Shown: positions 33,641 to 44,214 of the stretch, one piece after another
Layout of the letters: each line of letters begins with the position of its first letter
Numbering within the stretch: position 1 is the stretch's first letter
Program-made: the position numbers and the translations under genes
Assembly: GCF_042186555.1 (NCBI RefSeq)
Contig: NC_133326.1
Coordinates: 695,650,700-695,714,699, forward strand
DNA: 64,000 nt
DNA from: Aquarana catesbeiana
Lineage: Eukaryota > Chordata > Amphibia > Anura > Ranidae
Reading direction: 5' to 3'
The notes under the pieces: generated by a model
What the model saw: only the letters and a program-made list of their open reading frames with translations
The model's database searches: none
What the model was told of the DNA's origin: nothing

Positions 33641-34560
33641 TTCCCAACTTGTCCCCAGCTGAAGGAAATGTACTTTTCTTTGGCAATTAGCCTGTTTTTT
33701 AAACGCACATTTTCTGGAAAAAAATATAATAAAATTAATTTAGTGCAAAATAGCAACATATGATACCTATTTGTGGTTAAAATATAAAAGATGAGGTTAC
33801 ATTGAGTAAATGGATACCTAACATTACCCAACATTCCATGTTTTAAAATTTGCTTGCACCTGCAATATAGCTAAAAACTATGGTGCCCAAAAATCACAAT
33901 AGGCAACGCTTTAAAAGCCATTATAGCTCATCAATTTAGACTTAACTAGGAACTCTTGTGCTAGAACTATTGTTCTCACTCAGACATTCATGGCGATATG
34001 TACTACTTGTGTAGTGAGACCGCGGTTTACATACACGTATGCACCCTGGCCTTGCATTTTCATTTGCGCAGGTGTGTGGGGGTTTTGGGAATTTAAAAAA
34101 ATATATATATTTTATTATCATTTTCTTTTTTTTACTTTTTTTGTTTTTTGCTTTTGTTTTGTTTTGTATTTTTGTGCTTTGTATTTACATGATTGCTATC
34201 ACAAGGGGTTAATAATCTGATCAGATCTGCTGATCAGATGTGTCTCCTGGCTGTACTGGCCAGGAAAGTGTATATATGAAACCGGAAGTGACATCACTTC
34301 CCATTTGAGCCATGGATTTGCCTCAGTCTCACTGCAATATCTCTCCCGTCCCCCCCAGAGGATGTGCACCGGGTGTCGGTAAGCACAGGAACCATGGGAG
34401 GAGGGCAGGCCAGCTGTGTGAAAGTGGTCAGCAGCTATGAAGCTGACGCATCACTTTGGCTTTGAAGTTGGTCACTAGCTCTACAAAACCGCACATCATC
34501 CTGTGATTAAAGGTTCACGCTTTGGACGTACATAGTACGCCAAAGAGCTGAACTGGTTAA
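33640..34560. mobile_element. Dispersed repeat family E, copy 1 (uninterrupted)
   Basis: It shares with 51340-52620 the sequences 'caataggcaacgctttaaaa'/'caataggcaatgctttgaaa', 'atggcgatatgtact'/'atggtgatatgtaac' and the 'gtttacata' to T-rich segment. It ends 'gagctgaactggttaa', so it may be a diverged TTAACC-type element. At 33942-33945 it holds the intact TTAA that copy 2 has as an insertion site. Confidence 0.6.
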
Positions 34561-34660
34561 TTAATTATTTTCTAGTATAATCACTTCTATGTGGTCTTTT
34601 ATTAAACTCTCCAGTATCTCACCAACTATAGAGGTCAAACTAACCGGTCTATAATTACTT
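34561..34660 (-). mobile_element. CR1/L2-type LINE RT fragment
   Basis: On the minus strand about 31 residues, 'NYRPVSLTSIVGEILESLIK' followed by DHI, match the first RT block of CR1-like LINEs. The similarity stops on both sides. Confidence 0.65.
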
Positions 34661-34669
34661 GTTGGCAAA

Positions 34670-35380
34670 AAAGAATGAAAAACTGCGCTAAGGTGTGTGT
34701 TGGTGAATAGCTCAGAAGTGTTAAATCTTAAACTAATAAATGTGAAAAGCAGCAATTCAAATTATATGACACCCATATAGCAATTAAATATACAAACACA
34801 TGAACCTCGCTGATAAGTGAACATAAACCATGAATAATAAATAAAACTAAGTGATATATATAATCACTACAGAAATTATGTATTATATAATAACCAAACT
34901 AGATTTGTGTAAATGCACAAAATCAATATATAAGTCTCTGTGATTGCTGATAGCAAATATCATCCACCCGTGCAAAGCAAAAGCAAAAAAGCAATATAGT
35001 CCACATAAGACGGTCTTCAACTACTGTGTAACGTAGAAATGTGATCCACCACCGGTATAGAAGGGGTTACTTCTTACCAGACAGGCATGATCCCCCATTA
35101 CAGAGAATCATGAAAAGCATGACAGCTGTGACTTTAAGTGTATCTCCCGTGCTGGTCTGTTGTTAGGACCTCAGATCATCACATTAGATAAATCGGCTCA
35201 GATGGTATGCATGGCATATAACAGAAATAGGGAAACTTCGATAGTGTAAAACCTTTTTAAAATGTATTAGGTAGTATGACAAAAACACACTTACAGAAGT
35301 CGCTTCATAAACAAGCCTAAAGTCCGATGTGTCAGCCGAACATGCTCGGACACGCCGGTCCTACTGGAAGTGAGAGCAGT
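34670..35380. other. Unclassified AT-rich sequence
   Basis: No protein remnant. Composition and the Penelope relic further right (36650-37000) suggest it could be the noncoding part of the same retroelement, split by the truncated Tc1, but this is a guess. Confidence 0.25.
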
Positions 35381-35383
35381 GAC

Positions 35384-36170
35384 TCACTGCGGGCTTTCAT
35401 GTGTCTTGCACTGAGGCTTCCGTTGGGCCACTCTGCCATGAAGCTCCGACTGGTGGAGGGCTGCAGTGATGGTTGACGTTCTGCCACTTTCTCCCATCTC
35501 TCGATTGCATCTCTGGAGCTCAGCCACAGTGATCTTTGGGTTCTTCTTTACCTCTCTCACCAAGGCTCTTCTCCCCCGATAGCTCAGTTTGGCCGGACAG
35601 CCAGCTCTAGGAAGGGTTCTGGTTGTCCCAAACGTCTTCCATTTAAGGATTATGGAGGCCACTGTGCTCTTAGAAACCTTAAGTGCAGCAGAAATTTTTT
35701 TGTAACCTTGGCTAGATCTATGCCTTGCCACAATTCTGTCTCTGAGCTCTTCAGGCAGTTCCTTTGACCTCATGATTCTCATTTGCTCTGACATGCACTG
35801 TGAAATATATGTCTTATATAGACAGGTGTGTGGCTTTTCTAATCAAGTCCAATCAGTATAATCAAACACAGCTTGACTCAAATGAAGGTGTAGAACCATC
35901 TCAAGAATGATCAGAACAAATGGACAGCACTTGAGTTAAATATATGAGTGTCAAAGCAAACGGTCTGAATACTCAGGACCATGTGATATTTCAGTTTTTC
36001 TTTTTTAATAAATCTGCAAAAATGTCAACAATTCTGTGTTTTTCTGTCAATATGGGGTGCTGCGTGTACATTAATGAGGAAAAAATGAACTTAAATTATT
36101 TTAGCAAATGGCTGCAATATAACAAAGAGTGAAAAATGTAAGGGGGTCTGAATACTTTCCATCCCCACTG
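35384..36170 (-). mobile_element. Tc1/mariner element C, truncated, with N-terminal transposase
   Basis: The right end carries the terminal repeat 'cagtggggatggaaagtatt' (read on minus) beginning at 36170 next to TA (36171-36172). The minus frame 35794-35384 encodes only the DNA-binding half of a transposase: 'ELPEELRDRIVARHRSSQGY', 'ISAALKVSKSTVASIILKW' and the region through 'VREVKKNPKITVAELQ'. The whole DDE catalytic domain and the other terminal repeat are absent. The remaining 136 codons are open, so a DNA-binding fragment could in principle be translated, though nothing shows that it is. Confidence 0.88.
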
Positions 36171-36649
36171 TATATGGACCCCCAAAGATTTTTAGGTCCA
36201 TCAAACATAAAAAAACACAATGAAATGCAAAATGCAAATGAATTCCAATGCGTTTCAATTCTTGACACAAATCTTTCTCACAGGGATGTATCATAGTGGT
36301 AACGTTTACAATATAAGCACAAGTATCACATATAACATATTCAAAGAGAGAAAAGAAAAACAACTCTCAATACCAATATATGTGTGTATTGACCGATGCA
36401 TGTAGGTAACTTACAAAACATAAGACAGTTATGCTTCCTAGGAGGAGCGATGTCTCCCAAAAATGAAAGAAAACGATAAAGGCGGTAATATGGTCATTAT
36501 GAATACTATTGATTATAAGAGGATGTGTTTGGACATACCAAATAATAAGCGATGGTATCGTGCTATCTCTTTGGATTGTATAAAATAACTACAATGTTTT
36601 TTTTTTTAATATGATCACTGAGGAATGCAATTAGGGGATTATCAATAAA

Positions 36650-37000
36650 GACACCTGCGTATATTTGAACAAAATACATTTCCAAGAATCCCATCATTTT
36701 ATGCCCTCCCCAAAGTGCATAAAAGATTGGACAATCCTCCTGGTCATCTGATCGTTTCTGCTAATGTTAGCCTCACGGAAAATGCGAGCCATTGCATCGA
36801 CTCTTTTCTGTAACCATTTGTATTAAGCCTTCCATCATATGTGAAGGATACTATTCATTTTCTTCAAGTGATTGAGAATCCTAATGTACCCCCTTATGTC
36901 ATTCTTGTTACGGTATATGTGGAGTCCCTTTATTTTTCTATTCTGCATATGCATGGCATTCGTGTTAATAAAAACATATTAAATCAAAGTAGGCAGCACA
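36650..37000 (+). pseudogene. Penelope-like element RT fragment
   Basis: The reading 'FYALPKVHKRLDNPPGHLIV' continues with 'SANVSLTENASHCIDSFL', then a stop, 'SYVKDTIHFLQVIENPNVPP' and 'VILVTVYVESLYFSILH'. This is the order of Penelope-type reverse transcriptase. In the catalytic block the expected Asp of 'DVEALY' is Tyr, and a stop lies near 36811. GIY-YIG endonuclease and the rest of the RT are missing. Confidence 0.75.
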
Positions 37001-37239
37001 CAGGTGTTCAGTTTGAGTTTGTAGTACATGTTTTGGCCTTCTTTCTTGAACTCAGTGTATTTGTGTTTTGATGTTTCCCATTTCTTCCAGGTACAGGGCG
37101 TAGCAATGGTGGCATGCTGTGCCCCATCCTACACCAATCTGTATCTGGGGTAGTGGAAATGCCTCTTTATTCTCTCAGATGAATTCTCTATGTATTCTGA
37201 ACACATTATAATCTGGCTAAGATATATAGATTTTTTTTC

Positions 37240-38190
37240 CTGTGGGATGGTCCAATGTCCTTATTATAACCACCAGGGGGTACTGGTGGTTCATACAGTA
37301 GGACAATCCAGCAGAGGAGGAGGAGAGGGTGGAGCTGAAAAAACTCACATCATCACCAGTAGCTGCATGGAGATGTGTCAGACACTGAGCCCTGTCCTGC
37401 ATCCTTTCTGAGTTGTAAGCAGAGTTACCCAGCGTGATGTGAACAAAATATAGCATCCCTGACCATGCTTGCTGGACCACATGTCAGCAGTAATGTGGAC
37501 CTTGCAGATGAATGCCTTGCTAAGCTATGGGAAGTGGGCTTGGAGATAACAGCTCCACTTTCTGTTGGAATAGGGTGGCTGCTTTATACTCTTCCATGAT
37601 GGCTGCCTCATTGGGGTTGTGCCTCACCCTCACTTTCCTCCTCTGCTCTATCCAGCACCCAAGTTGCATCAGTGACCTCATCATCATCCCCTTCATCCTC
37701 ATCATCACTGGAGCCAACTTGGCAATACTCTGCGGCTGGGGGAACATGACTACCAATTTGTTGTTTACCAGTGTTCTCTGTACGCTCATATTCCTACCTT
37801 CCTCGACCTCAGAACCAGGTCTAAATCAAGTAATGGCTATGCATCAAGGAGCAAGTGGCTGAGTTCAAATAACTTAGCTGACTCCTCCATGCCTGATGCT
37901 AGGGCTATGGCAGGAGTAGCCATTGACAAGGAGGCAGAATAAGCCACTCTGGCAGCTGCGGTGGACTGCGCACTAGTCTTTGCTTGGGTGATGGAGGATG
38001 AGGAGGATGAGGATGGTTTTGTAAGCTAGACCACCACCTCCTCTGCATGCTGTCGCTGGATAGCATCACTAAACAGAGGAGATGATGCCCTGCCTGAGGA
38101 CAACCCATGTCCACCTTTGCCTGTGGACACTGTGCCGTAGGAATGTCTGCTTTTCCTTGTTGGCCTCCCAGACAAGATGGGTGGATTATT
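37240..38190 (-). pseudogene. hAT-type (ZBED-like) transposase relic
   Basis: On the minus strand an acidic, low-complexity segment ('DDEDEGDDDEVTDATWVLD', about 37700-37640) is followed by 'VHITADMWSSKHGQG' and 'WVTLLTT' near 37490-37400, the start of the hAT catalytic domain. Frames change several times and the C-terminal dimerisation region was not found. It is probably the coding part of the large hAT element whose end lies at about 43931. Confidence 0.65.
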
Positions 38191-38249
38191 AACAAAATTT
38201 AATAAAGACGGAAAAATTTGTACATGGACACTTTAATCAATGGAAAGTT

Positions 38250-39539
38250 GTGTTTGGTGCACTTTAATGTGAGTACTCACTACACTGTGCACTAACACAC
38301 TGAATTATACTGCAATCAAATATACTGTGTTAAACGTGCACTAATGCACTGCAATATTCTGTGGTAAACCTGCAATAACACACTGAATTATACTGTGTTA
38401 AACTTGCAGTAATGCACTGCAAAATACTGTGGTAAATGTGCACCAGTGCAATGGAATATCCTGCAGTAAACGTGCACTAACACACTGCAATATACTGAGG
38501 TAAACCTGCAATAATGCACTGAAATATACAGTGTTAAAGGAGAAGTCTAGCCTGAGCTCATTCAGCTGGGCTTCTCCTATAGGTCACAGGAGTGCAATTT
38601 GTTTTGCACTCCTGTGACCCATTATCAGCAGACAGCGGTCTGAATTCCACTCTCCGCTGCATCACCAAGATCAGTCCAGGCACCCCGTCATTCCGACTTC
38701 GAAAGTCTGGATCCACCAGGTGCCTGGATTGATAGCAGTCTCAGCCTCTAAGCAAGCCTCTGAGAGGCTGAGGCGGCCGCTCCCTGCCCCTCCACAGCTC
38801 AGCACTCCAATGAGCATAGAGGAGCAGAGCAGGAGAGCTGCTGACTGACAGACAGCAGCTCTCCGCTCAGGGAGGTGAGAGAACCGATCCATTGACGGTG
38901 TTCGGTGGCTCGGTTCTCAGTGCAGAGATGGCGGGGGACACCTAGGTAAGTATAAAACAGCAAAAACCGCCAAACCCATACTTCTTCTCCTTTAAACATG
39001 CACTAATGCCCTGCATTATACTGCGGTAAACCTGCAATAACGCACTGAAATATACTGTATTAAATGTGCACTAACACACTGCAATATACTATGATAAACC
39101 TGGAATAATGCACTGCAATTTATTGTGGTAAATGTGCAGTAATGCACTGCAATATACTGCAGTAAACATGCATCAACGCGTTGAAATATTTTGGGTTAAA
39201 TGTGCACTAACACACTAAAATATACTGCGGTAAACCTGCAAGAATGCACTGAAATATACTGTGTTAAATGTGCAGTAATGCACTGAAATATACTGTGTTA
39301 AACGTGCAGTATCACACTGCAATATACTGTGGTAAATGTACACCAACGCACTGAAATATACTGTGTTAAACCTGCACTAACACACTTTAATATACTGTGG
39401 TAAACCTGCAATAATACACACTGAAATATACTGCGTTAAATGTACACTAACGCACTGCAATATACTGCAGTAAAGCTGTAAAGCAGTGCAATATTGCACC
39501 AAAATATACTGTGGTAAACGTGCAGTAACCCACTGCAAT
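38250..39539. repeat. 34-bp minisatellite, interrupted
   Basis: The unit is about ACCTGCAATAATGCACTG followed by AAATATACTGTGTTAA, with alternate versions 'acgtgcactaacacactgc'. It occupies 38250-38533, 38996-39538 and a remnant at 41073-41092. A TTAA MITE and a Tc1 element split it, each at a site still readable in intact neighbouring units. Confidence 0.9.
38538..38991. mobile_element. TTAA-flanked MITE (piggyBac-like), family B, copy 2
   Basis: TTAA at 38534-38537 and 38992-38995 flanks ends AGGAGAAGTC and, inverted, AGGAGAAGAAGTATGG. It lies inside the 34-bp array, in a unit that otherwise reads 'gtgTTAAacatgcac'. It is reverse to the copy at 19553. Confidence 0.92.
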
Positions 39540-39540
39540 A

Positions 39541-41072
39541 CAGTGTCTTGAAAAAGTTTTCATACCCCGTGAAATTTTCCACATTTTGTCATGTTACAAC
39601 CAAAAACGTAAATGCGTTTTATTGGGATTTTACGTGATAGACCAACACAAAGTGGCACATACTGTAATTGTGAAGTGGAAGGAAAATGATAAATGGTTTT
39701 CAATATTTTTTACAAATAAATATCTGAAAAGTGTGGCATGCATTTGTATTCAGCCCCCTTTACTCTGGAACCAATTGTCTTCAAAATCTCACCTAATTAG
39801 TAAATAGAGTCCACCTGTGTGTAATTTAATCCCAGTATAAATACAGCTGTTCTGTGAGCACTCAGATGTTTGATAGAGAACCTTCATGAACAAACAGCTT
39901 CCCAAAGGCCAAGGAACACACCAGACAGGTCAGGGATAAAGTTGTGAGAAGTTTAAAGCAGGGTTGGGTTATAAAAAATATCCCAAGCTTTGAACATCTC
40001 ATGGAGCACTGTTCAATCCATCATCCGAAAATGGAAAAAGTATGGCACAATTGCAAACCTACCAAGACATGGCCGTACACCTAAATTGACAGGCAGGGCA
40101 AGGAGAGCATTAATCAGGCCCATGGTAACTCTAGAGGGGATTCAGAGATCCACAGCTCAGGTGGGAGAATCTGTTCACAGTACAACTATTAGTCATGCAC
40201 TCCACAAATCTGGCCTTCTGGAAGAGTGGCAAGAAGAAAGCCATTGTTGAAAGAAAGCCATAAGAAGTCCCATTTTTCAGTTTGTGAGAAACCATGTGGG
40301 GGACACAGCAAACATGTGGAAGAAGGTGCTCTGGTCAGATGAGACCAAATTTTTCTTTTTGGCCTAAGAAAAATGCTGTGTGGTGGAAAACTAACCTTGC
40401 ACAAACTAAAACTAACACTGGCAGCATCATGTTGTGGGATGCTTTTCTTCAGCAGGGACATGAAGCTGGTCACAATTGATGGAAAGATGTGTGGAGCCAA
40501 ATGCAAGGCAATCTTAGAAGAAAACCTGTTAGAGTCTGCAAAAGATTTGAGACTGGGGTGGAGGTTCCTAAACATACAGATAGAGCTACAATGGAGTGGT
40601 TTAGATCAAAGCATATTCATGTGTTAGAATGGCCAAGTCAAAGTCCAGACCTAAATCCAATTTAGAATCTGTGGCAAGACTTGAAAATTGCTGTTCACAG
40701 ACCCTCTCCATCAAAGCTGACAGAGCTTGAGCTATTTTGCAAATAAGAATGGGCAAAAGTTTCACTCTCTAGATGTGCAAAGTTGGTAGAGACTTCCCCA
40801 AAAAGACTTGCAGGTGTAATTGCAGTGAAAGGAGGTTCTACAAAGTATTGACTCCGGGGGGGGCTGAATACAAATGTACCCCACACTTTTTACATATTTA
40901 TTTGTAAAAAAAATGTGAAAAACATTTATCATTTTCCTTCCACTTCACAGTTATGTGCCACTTTGTGTTGGAGCATCAAATAAAATCCCAATAAAATACA
41001 TTTATGTTTTTGGTTGTAACATGACAAAATGTGGAAAATTTCAAGGGGTGTGAATACTTTTTCAAGTCACTG
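39541..41072 (+). mobile_element. Tc1/mariner element D, full length
   Basis: Long inverted repeats (about 230 bp) begin CAGTGTCTTGAAAAAG at 39541 and end with the imperfect inverse CTTTTTCAAGTCACTG at 41072, each next to TA. The target is a unit of the 34-bp array ('cactgcaaTAtactgc'). Confidence 0.95.
39885..40862 (+). pseudogene. Tc1-type transposase, dead
   Basis: The N-terminal helix-turn-helix part is frameshifted up to 'MNISWSTVQSIIRKWKKYGT' at 39990, followed by 'RHGRTPKLTGRARRALI'. 'LWSDETKFFF' holds the first catalytic Asp at about 40333. The expected DNDP region with the second Asp is missing because sequence has been lost before 'ATMEWF' (about 40590). 'WPSQSPDLNPI' is followed by TAG where the third catalytic Glu should be (about 40662). 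The C-terminus 'GGSTKY' is at about 40847. Several frameshifts are present. Confidence 0.9.
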
Positions 41073-41207
41073 TATACTGCAGGAAACCTGCTCTGACAAA
41101 ATAAAATGACACTAAAAATGAATGGCAACACTACTATCACTCTGTAATATCACTAGATTCACACTAAACTGACTCTAAAGTAAAAATGAATGGTACAACT
41201 ACACTTA

Positions 41208-43503
41208 TGCCGCGTACACACGGTCGGACTTTCCGGCATACTTGGTCCGGCGGACCAGAGTGTGCCGGACAATCCGCCCGTGTGTAGGCGCCGGCGGACT
41301 TTTCCGGCGGACTTTTTCCCAAAAGCCCGCCTGACCTAGATTTGAAAAAAGTTTTAAATCTTTCCGCCGGACTCAGTTTCGGGCGGAAAGTCCGCTCGTG
41401 TGTGTGCTGGTCCGACGGAAAGCCCGCTCGTGTGTATGCTGGTCCGACGGACCAGATACGACACGAGGGCAGGGTATTGCATCTCGCGCTCGCTGCAATA
41501 GGAAAAACACATTTTCCTATTGCGGCGAGCGTGGGGCATACCAGGCCCTTAGGTCTGGTATGGATTATAAAGGGAACCCCCTACGCCGAAAAAACGGCGT
41601 GGGGTCCCCCCTAAAATCCATACCAGACCCCGATCCGAGCACGCAGCCTGGCCGGTCAGGAAAGGGGGTGGGGACGAGCGAGTGCCCCCCCCTCCTGAAC
41701 CGTACCAGGCCGCATGCCCTCAACATGGGGGGGTGGGTGCTTTGGGGGAGGGAGGCGCCCTGCGGGGCCCCCCACCCCAAAGCACCTTGTCCCCATGTTG
41801 ATGAGGACAAGGGCCTCTTCCCGACAACCCCGGCCGTTGGTTGTCGGGGTCTGCGGGCGGGGGCTTATCGGAATCTGGGAGCCCCCTTTAATAAGGGGGC
41901 CCCCAGATCCCGGCCCCCCCACCCTATGTGAATGAGTATGGGGTACATGGTACCCCTACTCATTCACCTAGGGAAAAAGTGTAATAAAACACACTACACA
42001 GGTTTTTAAAATATTTTATTAAACAGCTCCGGGGGGGGGGAGATCTTCCTCCGGCTTCGGGGGTCTTCTTCCGGCTTCGGGGGTCCCTGCGCTTCATCTT
42101 CTCCCGGCGTCCGGTTGGTTCTTCTCCCGGTGTTCCAGTTCTTCGGCCGGCTCCTCTGCTGTCTTCAGGTAGCTCTCTTGCCAGCAGAGGTCCGGACTCC
42201 TGGGCTTCTGGGCTTCTGGGCTTCTGGGCTTCTTCTCTTCTCTTCTCTTCTCTTCTCTTCTCTTCTCTTCTCTTCTCCAGATGTTGACACGATGCTCTCT
42301 CCGGCTGGACTGCTCTCCGAGGGCTGCGTTGTGACTTATATAGGCGGAGACCCCGCCCCCTTTTGATGTCACAGTCTCTGGGCATGCTGGGACTGTGATG
42401 TTTTAGGGGGCGTGGTCAACATCACCCAGTGGAAGAGAAGAGAAGAGAAGAGAAGAGAAGAGAAGAGAAGAGAAGAGAAGAGAAGAGAAGAGAAGAAGCC
42501 CAGAAGCCCAGAAGCCCAGAAGCCCAGGAGTCCGGACCTCTGCTGGCAAGAGAGCTACCTGAAGACAGCAGAGGAGCCGGCCGAAGAACTGGAACACCGG
42601 GAGAAGAACCAACCGGACGCCGGGAGAAGATGAAGCGCAGGGACCCCCGAAGCCGGAAGAAGACCCCCGAAGCCGGAGGAAGATCTCCCCCCGGAGCTGT
42701 TTAATAAAATATTTTAAAAACCTGTGTAGTGTGTTTTATTACACTTTTTCCCTAGGTGAATGGGTAGGGGTACCATGTACCCCATACTCATTCACATAGG
42801 GTGGGGGGCCGGGATCTGGGGGCCCCCTTATTAAAGGGGGCTCCCAGATTCCGATAAGCCCCCGCCCGCAGACCCCGACAACCAACGGCCAGGGTTGTCG
42901 GGAAGAGGCCTTTGTCCTCATCAACATGGGGACAAGGTGCTTTGGGGTGGGGGGCCCCGCAGGGCGCCCCCCTCCCCCAAAGCACCCACCCCCCATGTTG
43001 AGGGCATGCGGCCTGGTACGGTTCAGGAGGGGGGGGCGCTCGCTCGTCCCCACCCCCTTTCCTGACCGGCCAGGCTGCGTGCTCGGATCGGGGTCTGGTA
43101 TGGATTTTAGGGGGGACCCCACGCCGTTTTTTCGGTGTAGGGGGTTCCCTTTATAATCCATACCAGACCTAAGGGCCTGGTATGCCCCGCGACGGGGCTC
43201 GCAAGGTGTCAATCTCGCTGATAAAAGCGGCAAGATTGACATCCTTTTCTAGTCCCGTCGCACCTGAGTCACATTCAAAATGAACGGACTTGTCCGTGTG
43301 TGGGCAAGTCCGTTCATTCTGAAAGTCCGCCGTAACTCCGGCGAAAGTCCGTCGGAAAGACGGGCGGACTTAGCCCGCCGGAAAGTCCGGTCGTGTGTGG
43401 GCAAGTCCGTCCGTTTTAAAGTCCGGCGCACCTGGCGGACAAAGTCCGTCGGAAAGTGTGCCGGACCAAGTAGGATAGAAAGTCCGACCGTGTGTACGCG
43501 GCA
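41208..43503. mobile_element. TTA-flanked element (PIF/Harbinger-like) with giant fold-back
   Basis: The ends TGCCGCGTACACACGGTC and the exact inverse are the same as in the 478-bp MITE at 7810. Both flanks are TTA (41205-41207, 43504-43506). The 2296-bp interior is dominated by an inverted repeat with arms of about 745 bp (41532-42277 and 42433-43189). There is no recognisable transposase; long open frames in the arms occur as mirror pairs on both strands, as expected from a palindrome. Confidence 0.88.
41532..43189. repeat. Large inverted repeat, arms about 745 bp, spacer about 155 bp
   Basis: The left arm starts 'gtggggcataccaggcc' and the right arm ends with its inverse. Arms are nearly identical by eye; differences include A/G changes and the length of the (TCTTC)n/(GAAGA)n microsatellite at the inner edges (42232-42276, 42433-42493). 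The arms contain a GC-rich segment, 'aataaagggggctcccaga'-type motifs and a polyadenylation-like TTTAATAAAATATTTT on either side. Confidence 0.92.
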
Positions 43504-43506
43504 TTA

Positions 43507-43931
43507 CACTGCACTATCACTAGATTCACACTAAACTGGCAATCTACATTCACATTAGAATCACAATAACACACTAACTCACTAGTAGAACTGAACAGAG
43601 CCCTGTTCTATCTCTCTCCACATCAATATCACACTGCAAATGGCTGCTATGGTAAGAATATTTTTATAGTGTGGGGCGGGACTAAGAGCAACGAGCCATG
43701 ACTGGATAGTCATCATCACAGGGTCCAATCATGGCTCTGACAGTGCTGTGTGCCCTGATTGTGCAAAGCTGTCATTTCTTCAGCCAATCAGGGCTTCCAA
43801 TGCACTATGTGGTGGCTCAGTGCATTGTGGTGATTCGGTGGGCCAAACTAATTTGGGTGTTCTTCGAACGGGCGAATAGCCAGTGTTTGGCTCGAATTCA
43901 CGCTGGGCCGAACCGTTCGCCCAACTCTAGT
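43507..43931. other. Subterminal and terminal segment of the hAT element
   Basis: It continues the sequence interrupted at 41207 ('cactagattcacactaaact' occurs on both sides: 41152 and 43518) and ends at the hAT-type terminus. A GC-rich stretch with 'gcgaatagccagtgtttggc' lies at 43872. Confidence 0.5.
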
Positions 43932-44127
43932 GGTAAGTACCAATCCTTTTTGAATGACCATTTGCATTACTTTTATATATGTGTGATAGGTGTCAGAAAC
44001 TCTACCCTGGTCCACCCTTTGGAAATGATTATACACTCAATACATACAACCAATTATTCTTGCATAAACATCACCTTTTATCTACCTGTCACTTTATTTG
44101 TTTTTTTTTTTTCCTTTTATAATCACA

Positions 44128-44194
44128 AGAGAATTTTAATTTATCCCCTTCAGACTTCACATTGCCTAACACTTCTATGTTCTACGTATAAAAG
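44128..44194 (+). promoter_or_regulatory. OR3 promoter: AATT block, TCCCC block and TATA box
   Basis: TATAAAAG lies at 44187-44194, preceded by 'agagaattttaatttatcccc' and TTCAGAC from 44128, matching the OR1 and OR2 promoters. As in OR2, the TATA box follows 'gttctacg'. Confidence 0.7.
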
Positions 44195-44214
44195 GAGAAG
44201 TACAATTGCAGTCC

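Larger units (their letters stand above)
37190..43931 (-). mobile_element. Probable degenerate hAT element, invaded three times
   Basis: The right boundary 'cgttcgcccaactcta' (43916-43931) reads on the minus strand as a TAGAGTTGGGCGAACG end, a typical hAT-type terminus in amphibians. Going inward on the minus strand come a noncoding segment, a 34-bp minisatellite and then the transposase relic. Three other transposons are inserted (38538-38991, 39541-41072, 41208-43503). No left terminus was identified, so the extent is inference. Confidence 0.5.

Noticed and set aside
37527..37862. 111-codon plus-strand frame with hydrophobic stretch
   Set aside because: It is the antisense of the hAT transposase relic; the hydrophobic stretch is the complement of the acidic, GAT-rich segment.
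41398..43242. Frames of 141-177 codons in the 2.3-kb element
   Set aside because: They occur as mirror pairs in the two arms of an inverted repeat and are GC-rich low-complexity; no domain is recognisable.
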